Shown: in pieces, positions 22,171 through 34,371 of the stretch
Layout of the letters: every line of letters starts with the position of its first letter
How positions within the stretch are numbered: position 1 is the stretch's first letter
Source: Scleroderma bovista
Lineage: Eukaryota > Basidiomycota > Agaricomycetes > Boletales > Sclerodermataceae
Direction of reading: 5' to 3'
Assembly (NCBI GenBank): GCA_037178675.1
Contig: JAYMGJ010000239.1
Coordinates: 1 to 64,000, forward strand
DNA: 64,000 nt
Position numbers and translations under genes: made by a program
The notes under the pieces: model-generated
Told to the model about the DNA's origin: nothing
Database searches by the model: none
What the model saw: the letters and a program-made list of their open reading frames with translations, nothing else

Positions 22171-22750
22171 TCAGACCATATCCTTTCCCTTCACCAAAGT
22201 AGTTTCGTGATTTAACGTTACGTTACCATCTTCGCGTCTCCTGTTCCATGGACCGTCCGAAATTTCAGTATGTGTGGTCTGTACAGGTACCATACTGCGC
22301 ATCAAGGAATCGATATTGGTATTCGAAGGCGGTCTCTCCAGTCCGACCTGAGATCCCCGCATGAGTAGTTGTTGGAAAACGGCATCTGCTTCCAATTGCT
22401 GGACGCGTGAGCGAAGCCCCTGAAGAATGCCCTCAAAAAGCTCTGGGGGGAACATTGAGCTGTTTTTCACGCTGGCCTTCTGCGTACATACGTTTTTCTT
22501 CTGGAGAGCCCTCTGGGGGACGTGATTCGATCAAGATCGGCCGTGATTTGTCCTCCTCGATGGCAAGTCCGTCGAGATTGAGTTTACCCAGCCATTTTTG
22601 CTCAAATTCCTCCTTGCTTAGCTCTGTGTCAGACTGAGCTGTCTGGTCAGCCTGGTACGCTGTTCCAACAGAGCTAGCTGGCGAAGGCGGGCGAATGACG
22701 GGTGGTGCATATGCAGGATCGCCCCCGTGGATAAGCTGTGAGTTGGGCAT
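22171..22750 (-). CDS. Conserved hypothetical protein
   Basis: The best start is the ATG at 22750-22748 (MPNSQLIHGGDPAYAPP). The ORF is open further upstream, but that region overlaps the RNR1 promoter and first exon. The first exon contains EEFEQKWLGKLNLDGLAIEE and RPILIESRPPEGSPEEK. A 49-nt intron (GTATGT...CCCCAG) joins it to QLFEGILQGLRSRVQQLEAD and LMRGSQVGLE. Reading straight through instead breaks the frame. There is a helical core with low-complexity ends and no recognised domain. Its promoter is shared with RNR1 (177 bp between start codons). The C-terminal end after SMVPVQ is less certain. Confidence 0.55.
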
Positions 22751-22927
22751 CTTCGATCTCAAACAACACGTCCACAACGACGCGGTGTGACCTCGTTGAT
22801 AACCGTGTTTGTGACAGAAGGTCACATTTTTCTTGGTCATCAACACGCCACTTAAAATCTGCGCGTCGCGTTGGCTGCTTTTCTTCACCTGTCTGCCATC
22901 TTCCTGTGTCACTTCCCAATACCCACC

Positions 22928-25900
22928 ATGGCCTACGTCTTCAAGAGAGGTCAGTACCATCATTCTTTGGTGGCTAATCACGCATCTCATTGTTGCTCCC
23001 TCCAGATGGGTGCGTGTTTCGTCAGGAACGCGTCGCGATCATGTTGTAACTATCTATGATCTAGGCGTAAGGAGAAAGTGCAGTTCGACAAGGTATGTCT
23101 CATTTCCTTCACAAAGCATCCTGCTCACACTGCCATAGATCACTGCCAGAATTAACAAGCTATGCTATGGCCTCGACTCCGACTATCTTGACCCTATCGA
23201 GTATGTCGCCACCCTATAAACCAAGAATGTGCTGATCTCGCGTAGGGTGGCGAAGAAGGTCATTGCAGGTGTATACCAGGGTGTCACTACCGTCGAATTA
23301 GATGTATGTGTTTCGTGTTGTCTGGCATACTGATTCACATCCGCGTCTATAGAATCTTGCCGCCGAAACTGCTGCTTACCTGACGACAAAGCACCCTGAT
23401 TACGCGGTCCTAGCGGCGCGTATCGCGATCTCCAACCTTCACAAGGAGACCAAAAAGAATTTCTCTGCAGTGATCAAGGATTTGTACGAATACGGTGTGT
23501 TGCATTCGTCGAAGTTGAACTCCATCGTTGACGCTTTCGCAGTGAACCCCAAGAATGGTCGTCCTGCGGGCATGATCTCAGACGAGACCTACGATATAGT
23601 GCGCAAGCATGCCAGCACTCTAGATTCAGCGATCATCTACGATCGTGATTTCAATTACAACTTGTATGTCGCCCCCTTTTGATTGGCGCTGTTATTGAAC
23701 CTCCACAGCTTTGGATTCAAGACCCTTGAAAGATCATATCTTCTCCGAATAAACGGTCGTGTTGCCGAGCGCCCACAACACATGATCATGCGTGTCGCTG
23801 TTGGTATTCACGGCGAAGACATCGAACGTGTCCTTGAGACGTATAACCTGATGTCTGAGCGATACTTTACCCATGCATCTCCGACACTGTTCAATGCAGG
23901 CACACCACACGGACAATTTAGCTCGTGCTTCCTTGTCTGCATGAAGGATGACTCTATTGAAGGTATTTATGACACTTTGAAGAGCTGCGCGATGATTAGC
24001 AAGACTGCTGGAGGTATTGGATTGAGCATCCATTGCATTCGGGCCACCGGGTGCGCCAGAGTGAATATGTTCATATCCAAAATCGCTCACCCTTGTGCAT
24101 TCAGGTCGTACATCGCCGGTACCAACGGGTATTCTAATGGCATCGTTCCGATGCTGCGTGCATATGATGCCACAGCGCGCTACGTTGACCAAGGCGGGAA
24201 CAAGCGCCCCGGTGCTTTCGCTATCTACCTTGAACCATGGCACAATGATGTCTTCGAATTCATCGATCTCCGCAAGAACCACGGCAAGGAGGAAGCACGT
24301 GCCCGGGACCTCTTCTATGCTCTTTGGATTCCTGACCTATTGTACGTCTTTTTTCTTTCGATACCTGCCATGCTCTGACATGTCATCAGCATGAAACGTG
24401 TGGAAGCCAATGGGAATTGGTCGCTATTCTGTCCCAATGAAGCTCCGGGCTTGCCCGACTGCTGGGGCGAAGAATTTGAAGCCTTGTATGAGAAGTACGA
24501 AAGGGAAGGGCGTGCCCGTCGCGTTATTCCAGCACAAAAATTGTGGTATGCAATCCTGGAGGCACAGGTTGAAACCGGTGGCCCTTTCATGGTCTATAAG
24601 GACGCGGCCAACAGTATGTTGTTCGGATACATCGTCCTTTAGTGCCTCACCTTTGTCCAGGAAAATCAAACCAGCAGAACCTGGGAACTATCAAGTCCTC
24701 CAACCTCTGCACCGAGATCATCCAGTATTCCTCGCCAGACGAGGTCGCTGTCTGTAACCTTGCATCCATAGCACTACCAACGTTCATCTCGAATGGCAAG
24801 TACAACTTCCAGAAACTCCATGACGTGACCAAGGTTGTTACTCGAAACCTCAACCGTGTCATCGACATCAATTATTATCCTGTCCCCGAGGCCCGCACAT
24901 CTAACATGCGACACCGTCCCATCGGCATTGGTGTACAGGGTCTCGCGGATGCTTTCATGATCTTGCGGCTGCCTTTTGACTCTCCTGAGGCAAGGGAACT
25001 TAACCTGCAAATCTTCGAGACGATTTACCACGGTGCCCTCGAGGCAAGCTGTGAATTGGCAGCCGAACATGGCACGTACGAAACGTATCGTGGCTCTCCT
25101 GTCGATAAGGGTATCCTTCAGTATGACATGTGGGGCGTCACACCCACCGACCTCTGGGACTGGTCTTCTCTCAAAGAAAAGATCGCTCAAACTGGACTGA
25201 GGAACTCGTTGCTTCTCTCACCAATGCCCACTGCCTCGACCAGTCAAATTCTTGGCTTTAACGAGTGCTTTGAACCCTACACGAGGTAATTCGTTTGTCG
25301 ATTGTGTGACGAAAAGGGCTAACGTTGAACTAGTAACATCTACACCCGCCGAGTCCTTGCTGGTGAATTCCAGGTTGTCTGCCCGTGGCTTTTGAGGGAT
25401 CTCGTCGAACGCGGCCTATGGAACGACGAGATGAAGAACATGATTATTGCCCACAATGGTTCGGTAGCTAGTATCCCCAGTATTCCCGATGACATCAAGG
25501 CCATCTACAAGACCGTCTGGGAGATCAGTCAGAAGAAAGTCATCGACATGGCTGCCGACCGTGGCGCATTTGTCTGCCAGAGTCAGAGTCTTAACATCCA
25601 TTTGCAATCGCCGACGATGGGCCAGCTGACGAGTATGCACTTCTATGGATGGAAGAAGGGTCTCAAGACCGGAATGTACTACCTCCGCACTCGTCCTGCT
25701 GCACAGGCGATCCAATTCACAGTCGACCAGAGCATCCTGAAGACTGCGAAGACCCAGGAGAGTTCTAGCAAGCGAGCGCCGGTCGCTTCCGTCTCAGTTC
25801 CATCACCTGCGCCATCTTCGCCTGTTCCTCTTTCTGCCATGGTATCTCAGCAGACCCCCGTTGCAGGGCCTTCTAACAGCGAAAATGGTGCTGTTACGAG

Positions 25901-26063
25901 TTCATCGACTAGTGAACCTCTTGCTTCCACCTCACAAGGGAATGGAGAGATTGATCCAGAATACGCTGCTGCTTTGCAGCGCCAGAAGGATCGTGAGCTC
26001 GCCGAAGCTAAGCTCTTGTGTTCGTTGGAGAACAAGGAAGCATGCCTAATGTGTTCAGGCTGA
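22928..26063 (+). CDS. RNR1: Ribonucleoside-diphosphate reductase large subunit
   Basis: Class I RNR alpha subunit, which makes dNDPs from NDPs for DNA synthesis. The start ATG at 22928 gives MAYVFKR, spliced to [19 protein letters not shown]: an ATP-cone (allosteric activity site). Catalytic-domain blocks follow: [20 protein letters not shown] (active-site Cys), [69 protein letters not shown] (catalytic Asn/Cys/Glu triad) and [15 protein letters not shown] (partner Cys). [38 protein letters not shown] and [20 protein letters not shown] follow. A Ser/Pro linker leads to the C-terminal redox tail with CLMCSG (CxxC). The stop is at 26061-26063. Several short introns; no disruption. Confidence 0.95.
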
Positions 26064-26395
26064 CCAGTTGATGAAGCGGTAGTATTGTGATTGGTCGCTG
26101 CTGTGTAAGCTTACCTCTGCTATGTCGATACCTCATTTCGTGTTTCAGTCCTCAATTGTTGTATAATCTGCAGTTGTATGTTCCATAATATAGACTATCT
26201 CAGACAGTGTTAAACTGCAAGCCCATGGTTACAGGAGTCGAGGTATACATACATAATCTAAAAGGTATACACGAGTTAGTGGCATAGGGGTGATAAATAA
26301 GAGGTTTTACAGCAACCCATTTAAAGAGGGTATACCTGATACAATGTCTAGAGGCGTCCCGGGGACGAGAATACACACAAATAAGCACGTCTAAA
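26064..26395. other. Intergenic, convergent 3' regions
   Basis: Spacer between the stop codons of RNR1 (+) and the secreted protein (-). No gene or repeat was seen. Confidence 0.6.
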
Positions 26396-27431
26396 TCAGA
26401 CGCGATGAACTGTGAGAATAGCGACGCGACCATCTTGCGCGATGGCATGGTTGATACCTGGATGTATAAGGGTCACGGATCAGATACCACAGGAAGAAAT
26501 GAAACTAACCCTTGTAACCTGCTTCGAGCAAACCCTCGCGCCATTCGATTTCAGCAACCCACGACATATCATTCCAGCTGCTGCCTTCCAAGGCCCTTTC
26601 AACCAGCGTGTCACGACCGATATTGTATCCATTCGGGACGATCATATGGTTCCTGGTCGAGTCCTGAGAGTGTGAATGTTAGAAGAGAAGGTCAAGGAAG
26701 AGAATCCAACCGAGACTAACATATTCTTTTGATGCACTTCCAAAAGCAATTGTGAACATCACAGGGACTTACGGCATGTATGATAACTTACGCGAGGAAC
26801 CAAGCACCAGTATCGGCCATTGTGCCATTCTGTTTCCAGGCGCGGAAATGGTTTCCCCCTAATGGCCCCTGTTCAGATAGGATTAGAAGATATGCCACCA
26901 GCCAGACGCACCTATTAAGGTCTCCCAGCATGTACCCCACCTGGGGAAGTAGTGCTGGCGCGCTAAAATATGCTCCGACTTTCTCTTGTCGCCGTCGCCG
27001 AGATTGGCTTTGTGGACGTGGCCGTAATGCAAGCCAAGGCACTCCTCGGAGAACCCGATCGATCTTTGGAATGAACATCAGGTCTCTGATTAGGTATGTT
27101 GATACTGGTAGAAAGGACCAACTTGTAATATTGACGAAAACCTTCGTCCGTGAGAATGAACGGATCTGAGAGGTTTGATATGATTATGTTCAAGGGTTCA
27201 CCGTATCTTGGAGTCGTAAACTGCGGATGGTGCTTGTTAGGGGTCAATGCTTGTAAGCGGGGGACCCACGTCGATAAACTGTCCTCCCAGGACCCGTGGA
27301 TCAGCCCAACCATTTTCTGGCTTTGGTGCTTGGAGAGCCCACGAGTGCAGAGCAGGCTTCTGCGATCCCCACGGGAAGGAGAGGGGGGTGGCAAGGACGA
27401 CGGGGAGCAGCGAAAGGAGCACCTTGAACAT
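26396..27431 (-). CDS. Secreted hypothetical protein of a fungal family
   Basis: The start ATG at 27431-27429 gives a clear signal peptide (MFKVLLSLLPVVLATPLSFP). Exons joined by GT-AG introns read GWADPRVLGGQFID, TTPRYGEPLNIIISNLSDPF, ILTDEGFRQYYKSIGFSEEC, LGLHYGHVHKANLGDGD, ILARQHYFPRWGTCWETL, GGNHFRAWKQNGTMADTGAW, HMIVPNGYNIGRDTLVERAL, and a tail EWREGLLEAGYKGINHAI that ends ILTVHRV. The stop is at 26398-26396. I recognise this as a conserved family of secreted or vacuolar fungal proteins of unknown function. No catalytic motif can be named. It is divergent from AVL9, with 212 bp between the starts including a CACGTG E-box-like site near 27550. Confidence 0.8.
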
Positions 27432-27643
27432 GCTTGGGGAGCCGGGGAAGAGGACAGTGAGAGGCCAGTCTGCGGGGGCACAGCACTCAAGGTGCTGGTG
27501 GCATTTCTGGGACACCGGAAACAGGAACGTGCTTGCTCCGAGGGAGGTCACGTGGAAGAGGACACTCGGTTAGGTTAGACTCAACCTTCTGTCTCGAGAG
27601 TCGACACTGACAATTTGCAGGTGGCTCGGACACAACTGGCGGA

Positions 27644-30600
27644 ATGTCGCCCACAGGGAGAGTCGACCTCGAGAATGGCTACATGGACATCGATCTGGAC
27701 GACGAGCGCACCCACAAGGGCAGCACTATCGGTCCTGCCGACTCAGAGACCGCATCTCAGCGGTCTATTCCACTTGGCTCCCCCCACGCCGTCGCGACAC
27801 CCTTGCGTGCACAAGAATTCTTTGCAAGGAGAGACTCACAGGGTGACTCCATCGAGATCGACTTCAACTCCGAGACCGACGAAGTAAGCGATTCTCAAAG
27901 TGCGCGCCGAGTAAGCTCCATCACATCTGCCGCCCCCTCTGCAACGCTCCCTCCAACGCATTGTGATGAGCCAAAATCTTATTCTGCGTCTATGACTTAT
28001 CCGCCTACACTCCCTTCCCCAGCAGCCGACACGGAATCATTCACCTCAGCAAATTCCTCCTATTCCAAAAAAGCTAGACCTGAGTCCATGTTACTCCAAC
28101 CTCCTGAGGGTCCCTTAGTTCTTGGTATTGCGTTGGTGGACTTCAACCACTTGGTGAGTTTGCATTCATACACGACTTGCCTCGTAGCCTAGACAACGGG
28201 TAGGTCGGGCCCCGGATTGAATTTAGCCAAGGGGATGTTTTCGACGATGAAGAAATCGCCAAAATGCTGCCCTTCCTGGCACTTCCAGACGGTGCTCATC
28301 TGGTGCGTGTTTGTGCGAAACACACAAGATTGTTCTCATTATAGTGCAGTCAACGGAAGACTATTCCTACTTCCACCTTGTACCAAGTACACCCAATCCA
28401 AGCACAATATTTGGCATATCGTAAGTTGGCAGACATCCAAATATCCTAGGATTGACTCTTCATGCAGATGTAACCGTCAAATTGCCACATCAACTCTACT
28501 TGTAAAGGACGTAGACATGACTCGGTCTATTGTACAGAAGGCAGTCGTCGTCTTGGCCAGCAAACCAGTGTTCGGTCCCATACGGTGAGTACTGGCAGAT
28601 TGACACCCCGGCCTTTTCCTGACCAGCGGTAGGGACCGTTTGGGAGTTGTTACCAGGGCTCTTTTTGACCAAAGGTACGTTGTCTTCGATGGGTCCTTTT
28701 GGCACTCCCTATGACATGATCCCAGAGATTTTTCGGATACCAAAATTTTGGTGGAATTCGGGAATTCCCTGGAAATGTCTTTGCGTACCCAGCTCACGGA
28801 GAGTGGTTTACACATTGGTCAGTCGAGGTCATATACTTGTATATGTCCACACTAACGGCCTAGCCAGGCACGAGCTTGTAAGTAACTCCACCTGATTCAG
28901 GGGTTAACCCCAACTGTAACTTGTTTGCAGGAGAGCCTTTGTCCATGCATTCAGACAAAAGACTCTAGTAATGCTAAAGGCCCTGATGCTCCAAAAGAAG
29001 GTTTACTTAGTCATTATTGGCATGCCATCCAAGCTGAATATCATATAGATCATGTTTTTTGGCCACCCGGTTGAAAGACTTTGTACCTATCAGTATTCCC
29101 TGATCTCCCTTATACCCAGTATGTTATTTGCAAAGTCGGTGCAACAGCCTAACTCTTTACAGGTCTTTTACAGACTCTGGATGACTGTGGCTCGCCGCCT
29201 TTGGCAGCGCGAGCGCCTACACTTTCCCGTCCAAACTCACTTAAGACCTCGGACCGCAAGAGTATGCTGACTTACTTGGGCTTACCACTGGACTTGTTTG
29301 GAAAGGTAGTCCACATTCGGCTCATACAGCCATACTATCACTCACCCCAGCGGTGTATATTTTTCCCAGGATGCATTCTTTCAGCCTTATCTTCCCCTTC
29401 AACAAATTGATCTTTTGAAGGATTCTCAGAGTTGGTTATGTGGAAGTACCAACACCATCGTCACGCAGCAGAAGGAAATAGATTTGCTTATCAATGTTCG
29501 TGTCGGTGAAGATCGATGCACGTATCCTAACATATCCCTCGCAGACAGAGACCGCTACCATCGAATTTAGAAATCCAAGGCTGGAACGATTGGTTGCCCT
29601 CACAGCAGCTGATAGAAGATGGATGGATGAAATAGTCCGGGATGTCAATGATGCCTGGGACGACGGTGACCCCTTAAAACCTGCAATGCAGTACGAAGTT
29701 CTTGAAATGATTGTAACTGGCTAACATTGTGTTCTGTTCAGCTTTAAGGGTAGCGATGATTACCTTAGATCCAAGGTGTGGCCAACTCATTTCTGGGAAT
29801 ATCAGAACTGTGCCAATGAATGATGCCTACCTAGTTCGAGGAATACGTCTCCGCTGCCTTAGCGTGCGTACGATATCGAGAGTTCGTAACCAAAGGGAGG
29901 GGAAATAGTGTTATCATCACTGGGGCTAGTAAGTCTGCAACCCACGAATGACTGCGGGTGAACTCATCATTATATTGCCAGCTGGAGATGTTAATTCCTT
30001 CGAGGACTTTAATGCTGTATGGCTATCAGAATTTACAAAGACGAACGCGTATGATGTATGGAACCGGTCAACAGACCCAATGTTATTTGACATTGTAGAA
30101 CCACGGTCGGTCTTGATTACGTGGACTTGGCGCTACAATTTACTCACCTACTAGCGCCAGACATCCTTGTAATGAGAGGCCGTCAGTAGTGGCTGACATT
30201 GGCTTGAGGCTCTCTGAGGGTATCCAGGACCTCAAACTGGACCAGCAACTTGCTCCGACACGCGAGGCCATTTCACGGACGCTGACTGCGGGCTCCACCA
30301 ATTTCTTCAAAGCTGTTGACGGGGTCCGTGGTCGTTTGCAACAGCGAATCGCAAGTTCTACGTCTATAACTTCCGACGTCTCTTCACAAAGCACCACCGT
30401 CGAGACATCCAAGTCGGAGGCAGACCTGACACAATCACCCGAACTTAGCAAGCAAGAGATCGAGGTAGCGCGCCAAGTATCACCAGATTCTAGTGCCTCT
30501 CCAGTTTCGAGTCGACCTACTAGCGTGGCGCAGGCTGCTGCAGACACGAAGGCCGTGCTTAGCTCGTGGGGTGTCGGGATTCAGTCGCTGTGGACGAGTC

Positions 30601-30845
30601 GAACTGCACGGCTCTCAGGGGCGCGTTTGAGCGTTGCGAGCGTCGCGTCACGTGAATCTGCGGCTGGCCCTGCACCTCCGTTATCCGCCGCGTCCACTGC
30701 TGCTGCAAATGGCGTGGCATCGCCGACACGGCAACGCACGATGGTGGAGCCAGTCCCTGAACTGTCAGAGCCTTTTGTTGTTGAGGACCACTTAGACCAT
30801 ACAGAGCAGGAGATTCATGGCGAACCAACAGGAATGGCGCTATGA
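27644..30845 (+). CDS. AVL9: AVL9 late exocytic transport protein (DENN-related)
   Basis: Avl9 works in cargo exit from the late Golgi. The start ATG at 27644 begins an acidic Ser-rich tail (MSPTGRVDLENGYMDIDLDD). The conserved core follows through many short introns: LVLGIALVDFNHL, GPRIEFSQGDVFDDEEIAKM, EDYSYFHLV, STLLVKDVDMTRSIVQKAVV, LRELVHAFRQKTLVMLKALM, MFFGHPVERLCTYQYSLISL, YLGLPLDLFGKDAFFQPYLP, QSWLCGSTNTIVTQQKEID and NPRLERLVALTAADRRWMDE. SALACVRYREFV and NAYDVWNRSTDPMLFDIVEP precede a long Ser/Ala-rich tail. The stop is at 30843-30845. I may have missed a small 5' non-coding exon. Confidence 0.88.
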
Positions 30846-32411
30846 TCCGTCGGTTATTCTTTGCCTTCAAATCTCCATTCTCTGTTGCTTACATCACAGG
30901 CACATGCAGTATGATTAGTCTGCGGCTCCGGGATGCCCTTCTGGACGGGGCTTATGACGGCCTGTTTAATGTACTCATACTATACCACACACACACTGCC
31001 TACGGTACTGTATTGACTCATGTAAATCAACCAGGCAATTCCATAGCTATTGATTGCGTCTGCGAGCCAGGCAGGTCTTCGTTAAATTTTTGGTGAATGT
31101 ATCTGCATAAACAGTGACAAGTCAATCCCAGCGGAGGGTGGCAGTTTTGTGGAAAGCCAGGAGTCCTGATGAGTCGGTGGTGGCCATATGTGATCAACCG
31201 TTGTCATGAAATCGTAGCGCGAGGCTTTCCATAGTCTCATCCGATGGATACCCAAGTTGTGGGACAACAAAATGAAGGGTGTTCTAGCGACATAAATCAG
31301 TGACTGGAGGTATTTGATCGACAAGGTTGCGACTCCACAGTCTGACGAACTGCAATCTGTCAAGATAGTCGGTGCGGAGGATTGCTTCAAAATTCATAAG
31401 AAAAAAACTCTGACCCCCACATCCGCCGAAGAGGTGGATAAGCTGAATGTAGTAATTCCCATCTAAGAATGTCTCATTGATCCAGCGAAGAACAACGTGA
31501 CGGTCTTTGGAGCCCGCCACCACCAAGCCCGCACGAACTCCTTTGTGGCGCCGTTATCGGGGTACTGATCACCGTATGGGATGACGAGCTGCGGCAGCCA
31601 TGCTTTCAGGGAGTGGGATTGCTAGGGGATGTCCAGGATGACATGGTTAGCATTTTGTGTGGTGGGAATGAAAACACCTGAGACTCCGGTTGACTTGAGA
31701 AATACTTCCAGGGAATCCTTAAGATATATGTATCTGAGTGTGGAGACGATCAGCCTATGGAGGTCTATTGGCTCGTAAAATTTCAACAAGTTATGTACCT
31801 ACGTATGACGCCAAATGGCAATTTGGCAAGCCATTAAAATTTAATTCGACTCTGGCTGTGCACGTCCAACGGGCAGGCTGTGTGGCATGCTGCACTCATG
31901 CTGTAACAACCGATGGCGGACTCACAGAACCTGTTATACTTGAAAATGTTTGATGATTGAGCAAGCCGCTTCGAAGTCAAAGTTACGATACCTATTATCT
32001 CCCAGAAGAGTACAATCAACCTCCTTGACTACGGTCGTCAGATTTTTCATGTGAACCAACGAATGTCCGCGACGGAATAATCTCAGTGTGATTGGCCGCG
32101 CACAAAGAACCGAACCGAAATATAGAGTTCAAACCTTCACGGGCGTCCGAGCCAGCCTTGATATGACTCTCAGCTTCCTCCGAGATAGCAACCGAGTGTT
32201 GCGTGCTGCCCTCAAGTTCTAAAAAACTTATCGGAAGCGCTGGCAGTTGAAGTTGATGGCGGGACCTTGGCATTACATAATACTATATCAGCAGTGGTAA
32301 GTACGGCAATCAACCTCTTGTATTCAACGTCTGGCTTCCCTGCAGCAGATTTCCTCTCCCAGGTCCCAGCATTGAACCTGTACCCACTGAGATCGACTGC
32401 ACTGGCTCGCA
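30846..32411. other. Long spacer with a possible decayed gene on the minus strand
   Basis: About 1.57 kb between AVL9 and the MAPKK. On the minus strand near 31620-31480 one frame reads SLKAWLPQLVIPYGDQYPDN and GATKEFVRAWWWRAPKTVTL then FFAGSMR before a stop. Another frame continues 31526-31284 (GNYYIQLIHLFGGCGGQ). The IPYGD...FFAGS.R pattern weakly recalls exostosin-like glycosyltransferases (GT47), but no complete gene can be built. 31730-32411 holds nothing I can support beyond the MAPKK promoter. Confidence 0.3.
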
Positions 32412-33934
32412 ATGGCAATGGCTACCCCAATCCGCAAGAAACGCAACTTCAAAGCACTTCAACTGGACGTTTCTCTCTCTGCAACGCCCAAAGACCCTGA
32501 ACCAGTGCCAACCAGAGTCGCGCCAACAACAACCGTGGCCAAAAGCAAGAAACGGCCGCCACCCATGACGCTGAACGCCCCAAAACTTGGTCAGACACCT
32601 GCAGCCAACGATACTGACGGATGTCCACCAGTTGCAAATGGTCTGTCATCTGCATCGGGGACAGGTGCAGCGTCCTCGCGTCGGAATACGTATCATGCTA
32701 CTCTATCAAATACCCTCGCAAACCTGGATATGAACGCGGAGACGCGTTTTGACCTCCGCAATGAAGACCTCAAGGATTTGCAGGAGCTCGGCCAGGGTAA
32801 TGGAGGGAGCGTTAAAAAGGTAGAACACATCCCGTCTAAAATGATCATGGCCAAGAAGGCGAGTACCATCAACCTCATCTCATTATCTGCTGTCATTTAT
32901 TCGTTGACTGTTGATCAGATCGTCCTCATAGACGCGAAACCATCAGTACGGAAGCAGATCTTGCGTGAACTTCACATTATGCATGACTGTCACTCCCCGT
33001 ACATCATCTCGTTCTTTGGTGCCTTCTTGTCCGACCCCAACATATGCATCTGCATGGAGTTTATGGACAAAGGGTCTCTCGATGGCATCTATAAGAGAAT
33101 TGGGGCTATCGACATCGACGTGGTTGGGAAAGTTGCACTGGCTGTGCTAGAGGGGCTGACCTACCTCTATGACGTGCATCGCATCATACACCGTGGTATG
33201 GATCATGTACCTCTTTACGCCTTTACTCTGACGTTGGATCATCAGATATCAAACCATCAAATATCTTGTTTAACTCTCAGGGACAAATCAAGATATGCGA
33301 CTTTGGCGTTTCCGGAGAGCTCATCAACTCCATAGCGGATACCTTTGTGGGCACGTCCACGTATATGAGCGTATGTTCTGTTCCACTGCCTCGCTGTTTC
33401 ATTTTCTAAGTGTTACGCAGCCTGAACGTATTCAAGGCGCGCAATATACTGTCAAGTCTGATGTCTGGTCCCTTGGTATATCCCTAATAGAATTGGCTTT
33501 GGGACGCTTTCCCTTCTCGGAATCGGATCCAGATGATTCTGACTTATCTGACTTGGAGGGGACACTATCCCCGAACTCGATCGCAATACGCCCAAAGGAG
33601 AAAGACAAGAATGTGAAGAAGGATCGAAGGAAAAGTAAGGGTGTGAGCCTACAGGGAGGTGGCATGATGATGAGCATTCTGGAGCTACTTCAACATATCG
33701 TCAATGAACCTGCCCCCCGTTTGACTGGACGGTTCCCAAAAGAAGCAGAAGATTTTGTAGACAGCTGTCTGCTTAAAGATCCCGATGCGCGAAAAACACC
33801 AAAGGATCTTCTGGTAAGTGGCGCCCGCTTTTATAACCTACTTCATACCTATTCATTTCCCGAAGAAACATCCTTGGGTAGAACAAGCGCGGGTGTCTAC
33901 CTTCGACCTCGAAGCATGGGCAAGCACGTTTTGA
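32412..33934 (+). CDS. MAP kinase kinase, STE7/Fuz7 type
   Basis: A dual-specificity MAPKK. The start ATG at 32412 gives [20 protein letters not shown]. The [10 protein letters not shown] segment resembles the Ste7 MAPK-docking site, pointing to the pheromone/filamentation branch. Kinase blocks: [17 protein letters not shown] (Gly loop), IMAKK (ATP Lys) joined by a GC-AG intron to [73 protein letters not shown] with GTSTYMSPER (activation segment with phosphorylatable Ser/Thr), and [21 protein letters not shown] basic, Ser-rich insert (about 33540-33660) precedes the last lobe. The final exon reads [20 protein letters not shown], with the stop at 33932-33934. Basidiomycete Fuz7 homologues act in mating and filamentous growth. 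Confidence 0.88.
32859..32918 (+). other. GC-AG intron in the MAPKK gene
   Basis: The exon ends ATG GCC AAG AAG, the intron begins GCGAGT and ends GATCAG (60 nt), and the next exon starts ATC GTC CTC. The join restores [13 protein letters not shown], conserved between strand beta-3 and helix C of MAPKKs. The intron is a multiple of three and has no in-frame stop, so retention would insert 20 residues next to the ATP-binding Lys. Confidence 0.75.
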
Positions 33935-34371
33935 GCCCACTCCTCTCGTCGGTCGCATTTTTCGTTATCATCCATCTTCTTGCATTCCCCCCATACCACT
34001 TGCTACATACTCGTTGCCGTTGCACGTCTTTATCTCACCTTGTCAACGTTCTTTTTGTATTATATAGTTCATAAATCCTGCGCAAGATTAGTTGGCCAAC
34101 AACGCCGGATTTCTCAGTGTGTTCGAACAATGAACACTGATTGCGATCGTTTGCAACGCCCATTGGGTGCTAGTATTACATTTTCAGGTGAGGAATTCAT
34201 CATATAATACATTCGAGAGAAAAGGAAAGGTTAACTTGGTTGGAGTACCCAAGGAATGACGAAAGAGTTTGCAGCGCACGTCACGGCCTCGACGGACAAT
34301 GCCAGTCGCGCTGAATTGACGCGTACAACGTTGTCAACCGCACGAATTGGAACCAAAGCTTCACCCACCCA
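33935..34371. other. Intergenic, convergent 3' regions
   Basis: Spacer between the MAPKK (+) and the small secreted protein (-). No gene or repeat was seen. Confidence 0.55.
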
